Assembly (NCBI GenBank): GCA_032690845.1
Contig: CM064433.1
Location: 40,050,658-40,114,657 of the forward strand
Reading direction: 5' to 3'
DNA: 64,000 bases
DNA from: Eleusine coracana subsp. coracana
Taxonomy: Eukaryota > Streptophyta > Magnoliopsida > Poales > Poaceae
Made by a program: the position numbers and the translations under genes. This document shows, piece after piece, positions 57,102-64,000 of the stretch. How positions within the stretch are numbered: the first letter of the stretch is position 1; each line of letters begins with the position of its first letter. A model generated the notes under the pieces. The model had not been told where the DNA came from and made no database searches. It saw nothing but the letters and a program-made list of their open reading frames with translations.

Positions 57102-58025
57102 TGATGAGGACATCACTCCTATGGATACACACAACACTCCTCCAAATCTGGACTTGCAAGGTCCAATGACTAGAGCTCGTGCACGACGACTAAATTTAGA
57201 GGTGAGCTCGTTCCTACGTTCTTCGCTATATGTTACTTTTGAGAATGGTTTGCTACCTAATGATTATTTTATGATTAGAAACCATGGAGAAGACCAGGAG
57301 ATGATGGGAGAAGGAGCTGGGAACGTGGAGGACCAGCAAGAGCTTGGAAGCCAAAGTGGAGGCCCAATCAAAACCGACTTCGAGTCTGTTTCGGGGCCCA
57401 GGACCAGTCTGTACTAAAACAGTTGCCCAGGACGCATACGGACTCGGATTTGGACGTTCTACATATGCACGGAAAGATAAGGAGAAGACCTTTCCAATGC
57501 CGCTGGCCTCATGTCAAAATTCATCCGGAGTCATCGGAAATCGTCAAAACAAGACAGAGTCCAGAATCTGTGTCGGTGCTGCGTCGCCTATTTTTGGCCT
57601 TTGGGCTTTGTATCTAGTTGAGCCCAATGAGGGGCGCGTCCAGAGGGTCTTGCACGACCCTAGGGTCTTTATATACAGCCGCCGCCGCACCATTAGGGTT
57701 CGGGTTTTGCTTAGATCAATTCTGTTCATAAACAGTTTCGCCGTTCATCGGTTTGTGAGACCCCAACTTCGAGAGTTTAATCATACATCTGCAATTGTGT
57801 TGCAATCTTCGTTGTTCTTGCTTGTGTTCTTGATTCGCAGGCAGGGATCAGCCTTCTCGACGAGGTCAATCGTCTTTTGGACGGTTGATAACCAGAGGAG
57901 ACGTCGTGCTGCGATTGCGGGGTTTAGAACGTGCTGTTCTGAAGCCGGATCGATTTGTGTGTCGCCTCCGACCAAATCAACTTACCAAGAACCTTTCGGA
58001 AGATCGGGAACCCTTGTCCACATTA
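57102..58025 (+). mobile_element. Solo Gypsy LTR inserted in gag
   Basis: 924 bp, TGATGAGGACATCACTCC to TTGTCCACATTA, on the plus strand, opposite to the host element. It is flanked by a perfect 5 bp duplication, GTTTC (57097-57101 and 58026-58030). There is no internal retrotransposon sequence, so the element has been reduced to one LTR by recombination. Its first 316 bases keep the open integrase tail (to 57417). This copy is the cleanest full-length LTR of the family in the window. Confidence 0.93.
57668..57676 (+). promoter_or_regulatory. TATA box of Gypsy LTR
   Basis: TTTATATAC within GGGTCTTTATATACAGCC. The same string is in the LTR at 51447-52285 (about 51929). In the 5' LTR of element 4 it is altered to TTCATATAC (59681-59690, minus strand). 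CAGCCGCCGCCGCACC follows, then TTAGGGTT, fitting a U3/R boundary. Confidence 0.6.
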
Positions 58026-58135
58026 GTTTCTGCCAAATCACTCTGAACCGCCTGCAAAGCCTTTTGTAGCTGACTTTGGCTCACGCACTCATCAAATTTT
58101 GAGGGTGAAGGACCCTCTCCATTGCTTCCTGACAT

Positions 58136-59317
58136 CGGAAAAAACAAAACAAAAAACAAAAAGTGAAGGTTATCCCTACAAAACTACTAAGCAGTGGTGC
58201 CTCTCAACACAGCAAAAGGAAGCTTGGTGCAAAGCTCTAATGAAGTTCTAAAAAACAAAGAAAAGCATACCAAGGAGGTGTGTTCCATGATTGCAAGGGT
58301 TACAAAATAACATGTGTGCTGTCCAGAAGAAATATGTAGAGCTAGGAAGGCCAAATATATATATGTGAGTGGCACACAAATCAAAAACAGATAGTAAAGC
58401 TGAATAAGTGCCCAACTAACTTGTCCCTAGTTGCTGGTCTAACTATGTCCTAGAACAGTAGTGATAGCAAAGAAGAAACAAGGAGACAAAGGCACACAGT
58501 CGATAACAGGGGGCTAAGTGTAAAACAGCCAAACTCAGAAATTTCAGGGGGCTAGATGGACCACCAGTAGAAATCCTAAATTATTTTTTATTTTATTTTT
58601 TGATATTTTTATCTAACTCACTAAGAATGGGAGAGAAACCACAAAACATTTCGGCTCAAATAGAGTTAGGACGTGGCCTACAAAAATTCTTGAAGTTTCA
58701 GAAAACATCGGGTTTCAACTTGAATGAATTTTTTCTTTATCTTCCCCATTTTTTTTTGAATTTTTTGATGAGGGCACACAAGGTGTAGAGTAGTGTGGGT
58801 CACCTCAACTTTTTGTCAAGAATCTCCTGTAAAAATTTCAGCCAAAACGGACAACCGAGCGAAAAGTTATGGCTGTTTTACCGAAGGGGTGTCGGAATCG
58901 GTTATGAAGAAACCCGGGGTTTGAGTGAAACCCGAGTCGGGTTTGGGGTCGGGTAGGGATTTTCTTGGTAGGGTGGATGCAGCAGAAAGTGGAATTTGTG
59001 AGAATTAGTCCGAGGTGTTGAGGGTGGGATTAGGGTGGGCGTGTTGATCAATCAACCCTAGCACACGAAGCCGACAAAACCGAGGGTGGAGGAGGGGATG
59101 GCGGCTAGGGTTGGAAGGGAAACGCTACTGCTGACAAAAAACACAAACTAAACAAGAACTAGGGCACAAACTCAACACTACGAACTCTGAAATTGAAATA
59201 TGCAAAGGCTAAACACGTGGTTATGGGCGGGGGAATTTTTTTTAGATTTTCTGTGGACGATAGGAAGATCACGAAAACAAAACTAAAGGTTAGTGCGAAC
59301 CTGACGGTGCACATGAA
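58136..59317 (-). other. Leader between primer site and gag of Gypsy element 4
   Basis: About 1.2 kb with no conserved coding content, between the primer site and the gag ATG. Packaging and dimer signals would lie here, but none can be recognised by eye. Confidence 0.6.
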
Positions 59318-59330
59318 GCTCTGATTACCA
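59318..59330 (-). other. Primer binding site of Gypsy element 4
   Basis: TGGTAATCAGAGC on the minus strand, two bases inside the 5' LTR. It matches the tRNA-Met-type site TGGTATCAGAGC with one extra A. The extra base may be a family feature or damage. Confidence 0.75.
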
Positions 59331-59332
59331 CT

Positions 59333-60255
59333 TGATGTGAACAAGGGTTTCTGATCTTTTGAAAGGTTCTGATAAATCTTGATTTGGGCGGAGGCGAAAC
59401 ATAAATTGATCCGGCTTCCAAACAACACGTTCAGAACCCCGCAATCCCAGAACAACGTCTCCTCTGATTATCAACCGTACAAGGACGATTGACCTTGCCG
59501 AGAAGGCTAATCCCTGCATGTGAATTAAGAACACAAGCAAGAACAACGAAGAATGCAACATAATTGCAGATGTATGATTAAACTCACGAAGTTGGGGTCT
59601 CACAAACCGACGAACGACGACACTGTTTATGAACAGAATGGATCTAAGCAAAACCGAACCCTAATGGTGCGGCAGCGGCTGTATATGAAGACCCTAGGGT
59701 CGTGCAAGACCCTCTTGATGTGCCTCTAATTAGGCTCAACTGGATACAAAGCCCAAAGGCCAAAAATAGGCGACGTAGCACCGACACAGATTCTGGACCC
59801 TCTCTTGTTTTGATGATTCCCGATGACTCCAGATGAACTTTGACATTAGGCCAGAAGCATTGGAAAGGTCTTCTCCTTATCTTTCCGTACATATGTAGAA
59901 CGTCCAAATCCGAGTCCATATGCGTACTGAGCGACCATTTTAGTGCAGACTGGTCCTCGGCCCCGAAACAGACTCGAAGTCGGTTTTGATTGGGCCTCCA
60001 TCTTGGCTTCCAAGCCCTTGCTGGTCCTCCACATTCCCAATTCCTTCTCCCATCATCTCCTGGTCCTCTCCATGGTTCCTAATCATAAAATAATCATTAG
60101 GTAGCAAACCATTCTCAAAAGTAACATATAGCGAAGAACATAGGAACGAACTCACCTCTAAATTTAGTCGTCGTGCACGAGCTCTAGTCATTGGACCTTG
60201 CAAGTCCATAATTGGAGGAGTATTGTGTTTATCTATAGGAGTGATGTCCTCATTA
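59333..60255 (-). repeat. 5' LTR of Gypsy element 4
   Basis: 923 bp, uninterrupted. On the plus strand it runs from TGATGTGAACAAGGG to GATGTCCTCATTA; the element's first bases are TAATG where TGATG is expected. The right flank is the GTTGG duplication. The open integrase tail is kept in its first 300 bases. Confidence 0.93.
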
Positions 60256-60260
60256 GTTGG

Positions 60261-60800
60261 CCCATAGATGATATCATCCACATAGATTTTTGCACATAAA
60301 GATATCCTTCCCAACATGTCTTATGAATAAGGTGCTATCAATGCTTCCAATCTTGAAACCATTCTTGAGAAAAAAGTTCCTCAAGTGTTCATACCATGCC
60401 CTTGGTGCTAGCTTGAGACCATAGTGAGCTTTCTTCAATTTGTACACATGTCTTGGATGTTTTGGGTCCTCAAATCCTAGAGGTTGTTCCACATAGACTT
60501 TCTCATTGATCTCTCCATTCAAGAAGGCACTTTTGACATACATTTGATAGAGCTTGAAGCCATTGTGTGATGCATAGGCAAGTAAGATCTGAATTGCTTC
60601 AAGACACCCCACGAGAGCAAATGTTTCTTCAAAGTCAATTCCTGCCACTTGAGAATAGCCCTTGGCCACTAGACGAGCCTTGTTCTTGACAATTGCCTCT
60701 TTTTCATCTTGCTTGTTCTTGAAGACCTACTTGGTGCCAACCATATTATGATTCTTGGGCCTCTCAATCAATTTCCATACTTTGCATCTCTAGCAATAAC
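60261..60800 (-). pseudogene. pol: Reverse transcriptase N-terminal half of Copia element 3
   Basis: Encodes AKGYSQVAGIDFEETFALVG, KLYQMYVKSAFLNGEINEK, HVYKLKKAHYGLKLAPRAWY and then, one frame over, KIYVDDIIYGPTN at the junction. A Trp codon upstream has become TAG (near 60728), and an extra A near 60287 shifts the frame before the YVDD motif. The Asp of the usual QMDVKSAFLNG is Tyr here (QMYVKSAF), so a catalytic aspartate is lost. Confidence 0.88.
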
Positions 60801-61440
60801 CCATTTTTGATCATGCATAGCTTTATCAATTGTTGTTGGCTCAATCATGTAGACGAAAGAGAAGTTCTTAATGGCAACATTTGCCTCATCATTTTCTTCA
60901 CTCACATAGTTGGGCTTGTATTGATCAAGTCATGTGAATGATCCTTGTTGATGCCTTTGAATCTAGGATGATGTTCTTCTTGAGTGGGAGGAGCTCTAGG
61001 TGAAGTACCTTGTGCATCATGGGTTGCTCGCTCTCTTAAGATATGAGTGTCTTGGATTCTTAGTGAGGTAGGAGAATCACTCATATGCTTTGTTGTTTTG
61101 GAACTAGAGCTTGGAGTAGATGAGGGTGTATGATGTGAAGAGCTTGGAGAAGTGGCTCACGGTGAAGTATGTGGGGAGGCTTGTGGCTCACTTCTCACTT
61201 GGGTTTGCTCATGGGTAGGTGGATGCACTCTCAATGAATCTTGGGAGGAGCTAGTGGATATGTTAATAGCATCTTGGGTTGGTTCTTGCTCCTCGGAGGA
61301 AGAGGTTGGTTGAGGTGGTAGAGTTGAGGGCTCATCAATATCACCATCATTGGCCTCGTAGGGTAAAACCTCACCCACGGGCATGTTCCTCAAAGCTTCC
61401 CCCATTGGCTCATCTCCAATGTTGACTTCATGGAATTCAT
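60801..61440 (-). pseudogene. pol: Integrase-RT linker of Copia element 3
   Basis: Low-complexity Ser/Pro/Thr-rich coding remnants (DSPTSLRIQDTHILRERATH; STSSSQDSLRVHPPTHEQTQ) that align with the 43731-44399 linker of element 2. Several indels break the frame. This part of Copia pol varies fast and has no known catalytic role. Confidence 0.8.
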
Positions 61441-61500
61441 ATTCTTTTTAGATCCTTTTGACTCATCAAATTGCACATCATAAGGTTCCTCCACACATCG

Positions 61501-63045
61501 TTAGGCTGAGTTGTAGACCCGATATGCCTTAGAAGTCCCTGAATACCCAACAAGAATGCTTTCCTCAGTTCTGCTCTCAAATTTCCCAGGCTTCCTCCTC
61601 TTCTTGAGAATGTAACAAGTGCAGCCAAAGACCTGAAAATAGGAAACATTGGGTTTCCGTCCAACCAATAGCTCATATGGTGTCTTCTTCAACAACCGGT
61701 GGAGATAGACACAGTTTGAGGTGTAGCAAGCTATGTTGATTGCTTCAGCCCAAGACCTCTTATGGGTTCCATACTCATCTAACATGGCACGAGCAAGGGT
61801 GATGAGTGTCTTGTTCTTCCTCTCTACTACTCTATTCTCCTCGGGAGTATATGTAGCGGAGAATTCATGCTTAATCCCCTTCTTGTCACAATACTCCTCA
61901 ACTGTTGTGTTCTTGAACTCAGTTCTATTGTCACTCCTTATCTTCACAATGCTAGCCTTGAATTTATTCTTTGCTCTCCTTGCAAACTTTATGAAGATGT
62001 CACTTGCTTGAGACTTGTCCTCAAGAAAGAAGGTCCAAGTGTATCTTATGAAGTCATCCATAATCACCAAGCAATATAGATTCCCTCTCAGACTCTTGTA
62101 ATGTGTTGGGCCAAACAAGTCCATGTACAAGAGTTGTAAAGGACGAGATGTAGACATGACTGACTTGGTGGTGTGAGATGATGCAACTTGCTTCCCAGCC
62201 TGACAAGCACTACACAATCTGTCCTTCTCAAAGGTAACATCCTTGATTCCTTCAACTAGATTTCTCTTGACCACTTTTCTGAGTTGATTCATTCCAACAT
62301 GTGTCAGTCTTCTATGCCACAACCATCCCTTTGTTGCCTTAGTGAAGAGGCAAGTACTTGGTGGCATATTGCTTGATTTGAAGTCCATGACACACAGGTT
62401 CCCATGTCTCACTCCATGAAATACTAACCCTTTCTTTGCATTCTCAATCGAAGCACCATCCTTATCAAATGTGCACTTGAATCCCATGTCACAGAGTTGA
62501 CCAATAGACACAAGGTTGAAGTTAAGGGTTGCCACAAGAATGACCTTGGAGAGATAGAGATCCTCAGTAATGGCCACCTTGCCTGATCCTCTTACTCTCC
62601 CTTTTGAGTTATCCCCAAAAGTCACTTTCTCACTGTCTTTGTCTTTATCAATATTGGTGAATATGGTTGGCTTCCAGGTCATATGTTGAGTGCACCCACT
62701 ATCAAGAATTCAATGAGTACCTCCACTCTTGTAGTTGACCCTGGTGGTAGCCATAAGACAAGCACTAGAGGAAGAGGGATTAGTATCCAAAGCATTACTT
62801 GATTGACTTTCACTAACCTCATCATGGCAAACCATGAGACCATCCTCATAATTAGGGATCCTAGCAATCCTGTCTTGAAGTCTTCTTCTTATGGGATAGT
62901 GAGGAGCATGATACCTCCATTGTCCATGACCATCCCCCATGTGCACATTGTCGAGGTCGATGTAGTAGTGGGGAGGATCATAGAGACCAGTGATGTGCTC
63001 AAGCACGTGTCCCACTTGTGAGTGGAGCACAAGTATCATCTCCAT
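61501..63045 (-). pseudogene. pol: Protease and integrase of Copia element 3
   Basis: A long open frame (62682-61501) carries VTFGDNSKGRVRG, WHRRLTHVGMNQLRK, CSACQAGKQVASS, YMDLFGPTHYKS, IRSDNRTEFKNTTVE and PEENRVVERKNKT, giving the integrase zinc region and its D, D and E. The frame continues to IFGCTCY-like sequence and stops at 61501. The protease motif ILDSGCT lies just upstream, after a TGA where element 2 has Trp (near 62711). The upstream piece (63045-62710) aligns with 46018-45663 of element 2. Confidence 0.9.
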
Positions 63046-63400
63046 TGCTCTCTCAATTGAGAGCTCATGTCTTCTGTTGACTACCTCCTCAAGTAAGAAA
63101 CCCCTCTCAAGAGTTGTGATTTATTGAAGGAGCTTGTCAATCACTTCATGTGATGCAATCCTTTGAAGGCCTCTGAAGGAGTTTATCCTACACACAAGAT
63201 CATAAATGCTTAAGAGAGTATCACAAAGGTCATCATTTGGATTTATCATAAATTCACCAAGTTGAAAGATGGGATCCTGTTGGTGAGCTCGATGAAGATG
63301 CCAAATATGTTCTTTTGGTGGGGGAGGTGGGAGCACCGGAGCCGTAGTCATGAGATTGATCATCTCAAATGATCGAGTGAGCATTGTTGTTGGTGCTCTC
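63046..63400 (-). pseudogene. gag: gag 3' part of Copia element 3
   Basis: Encodes TTAPVLPPPPPKEHIWHLHR, FQLGEFMINPNDDLCDTLLS and IYDLVCRINSFRGLQRI, matching the second gag block of element 2 (46095-46360). The rest of gag is displaced beyond the window by the Gypsy LTR that starts at 63401. Confidence 0.8.
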
Positions 63401-64000
63401 TGATGTGAACAAGGGTTCCCGATCTTCCGAAAGGTTCTTGGTAAGTTGATTTGGTCGGAGGCGACACACAAATCGATCCGGCTTCAGAACAGCACGTTCT
63501 AAACCCCACAATCACAGCACGACGTCTCCTCTGGTTATCAACCGTCCAAAGACGATTGACCTCGCCGAGAAGGCTAATACCTACCTGCAAATCAAGAACA
63601 CAAGAAAGAACAATGAAGAATGCAACACAATTGCAGATGTATGATTAAACTCTCGAAGTTGGGGTCTCACAAACCGATGAACGGCGACACTGTTTATGAA
63701 CAGAATTGATCTAAGCAAAATCTGAACCCTAATGGTGCAGTGGCAGCTGTATATAAAGACTCTAGGGTCATACAAGACCCTCTGGACGTGCCCCTAATTG
63801 GGCTCAACTAGATACAAAGCCCAAAGGCCAAAAATAGGCGACACAGCACCGACACAGATTCTGGACTCTCTCTTGTTTTGGCGATTCCTGATGCGTCCGA
63901 ATGAATTTTGACATGAGTCTGGCGGCATTAGAAAGGTCTTATCCTTATCTTTCCGTGCATATGTAGAACGTCCAAATCCAAGTCCGTATGCGTCCTGACC
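63401..64000 (-). repeat. Gypsy LTR (element 5 or solo), cut by window end
   Basis: Starts TGATGTGAACAAGGGTTCCC on the plus strand directly after Copia gag sequence ending GGTGCTCTC, and matches the Gypsy LTR for all 600 visible bases. The other end is outside the window, so its target duplication and whether a full element follows cannot be judged. Confidence 0.9.

Larger units (their letters stand above)
55282..58135 (-). pseudogene. gag: gag-protease of Gypsy element 4, split by a solo LTR
   Basis: The start is the ATG at 58135 (MSGSNGEGPSPSKFDECVSQ). After about 36 codons the frame is broken by the solo LTR at 57102-58025, and it resumes at about 57096 with TRAVTDAVTKLYLGESIERL. The 57009-55282 part is one long open frame. 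It contains the retrotransposon gag domain (LKFLIPSFSGQYDGDAYLDW, then WWSGLAAKTDLPTTWEELK), a zinc knuckle CHQCHGLGHVQKDC and the aspartic protease motif RVIIDGGSCNNLVSF. The frame ends in KDAGIKL. The long intact stretch shows that most damage outside the LTR insertion is mild. Confidence 0.92.
49794..60255 (-). mobile_element. Gypsy LTR retrotransposon 4, inserted in Copia element 3
   Basis: 10.5 kb on the minus strand including internal insertions. It is flanked by a perfect 5 bp target duplication, GTTGG (49789-49793 and 60256-60260), and the neighbouring Copia sequence becomes continuous when it is removed. LTR units are about 923 bp (TGATGAGGACATC... to ...TTCACATCA, read along the element). 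Order: 5' LTR, primer site, gag-protease, RT, RNase H, integrase. Integrase last defines Gypsy (Ty3). The integrase tail (LRKDRFPELRKSKLMPRADG... then GPMTRARAR) runs into the LTR, resembling chromoviruses of the CRM type; I cannot confirm the lineage. It carries two further LTRs of its own family. Confidence 0.93.
36427..64000 (-). mobile_element. Outer Copia element 3, split by later insertions, runs off window
   Basis: Minus-strand Copia element whose pieces lie at 36427-38989, 49257-49793 and 60256-63400. Its reading order, from right to left, is gag (63400 down), protease, integrase (62682-61501), linker, reverse transcriptase (60780-60261, then 49788-49257) and RNase H (38984-38582). 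It ends in a truncated 3' LTR starting at 36427. The breaks match exactly where a same-family Copia (38990-49256), a Gypsy element (49794-60255) and a further Gypsy LTR (63401 on) entered. Its 5' LTR must lie beyond 64000. Confidence 0.88.

Noticed and set aside
57064..58069. Two long plus-strand frames as a new gene inside the Gypsy element
   Set aside because: They are the coding tail and non-coding remainder of a solo LTR; the same frames recur in every LTR copy of the family.

Overview
The window is nuclear DNA from a flowering plant, almost certainly a grass. The evidence is the mix of GC-rich first exons in otherwise AT-rich DNA, a plant NLR-type gene, a remorin gene with spliced introns, a tRNA-Pro gene, many small inverted-repeat transposons, and long nested Copia and Gypsy LTR retrotransposons. 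The species cannot be named from sequence alone; a panicoid grass is my guess. I see no bacterial or organellar features.

Layout. (1) 1-7260: a single-exon, LRR-less NLR-like gene on the minus strand (304-1749), then AT-rich intergenic DNA with two copies of a ~545 bp fold-back element and one Mutator-like MITE with a 9 bp target duplication. (2) 7479-18734: a LINE remnant, then a complete but decayed Copia retrotransposon on the plus strand (7960-18729). Both LTRs, a tRNA-Met-type primer site and a 5 bp target duplication (AATAG) are visible. (3) 18735-36426: the gene-bearing part. It holds a retroposon with a 16 bp target duplication (21259-22012), a two-exon gene of unknown function with a site II/telo-box promoter (22293-24513), a five-exon remorin gene on the minus strand (27208-30166), a tandem duplication with an hAT MITE in one copy (33307-34173), a tRNA-Pro(AGG) gene (34631-34701) and a TTA-flanked MITE (35498-36241). 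(4) 36427-64000: a retrotransposon nest, mostly minus strand. An outer Copia element (36427 to beyond the window end) is split by a second Copia of the same family (38990-49256) and by a Gypsy element (49794-60255). The Gypsy element itself carries a solo LTR of its own family inside gag (57102-58025) and a rearranged LTR of its own family inside its 3' LTR (50480-52285). Another Gypsy LTR enters the outer Copia at 63401 and runs off the window.

The working genes, as far as can be judged, are the NLR-like gene, the two-exon unknown gene, the remorin gene and the tRNA. They do not form an operon or a shared pathway. All retrotransposon reading frames carry stops or frameshifts, so none looks autonomous now, but short target duplications let the order of insertion be read.

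The most unusual structure is the rearranged Gypsy LTR at 50480-52285. An 882 bp segment of pol plus LTR start has been inserted backwards at a self-complementary LTR sequence. This creates a 160 bp near-perfect palindrome, with no LTR bases lost at the return point. Other points of note: integrase coding continues about 105 codons into the Gypsy LTR, short palindrome motifs are repeated in the LTRs of both Copia families, and the unknown two-exon protein has a regular C-X7-C-X7-C-X7-C ladder.
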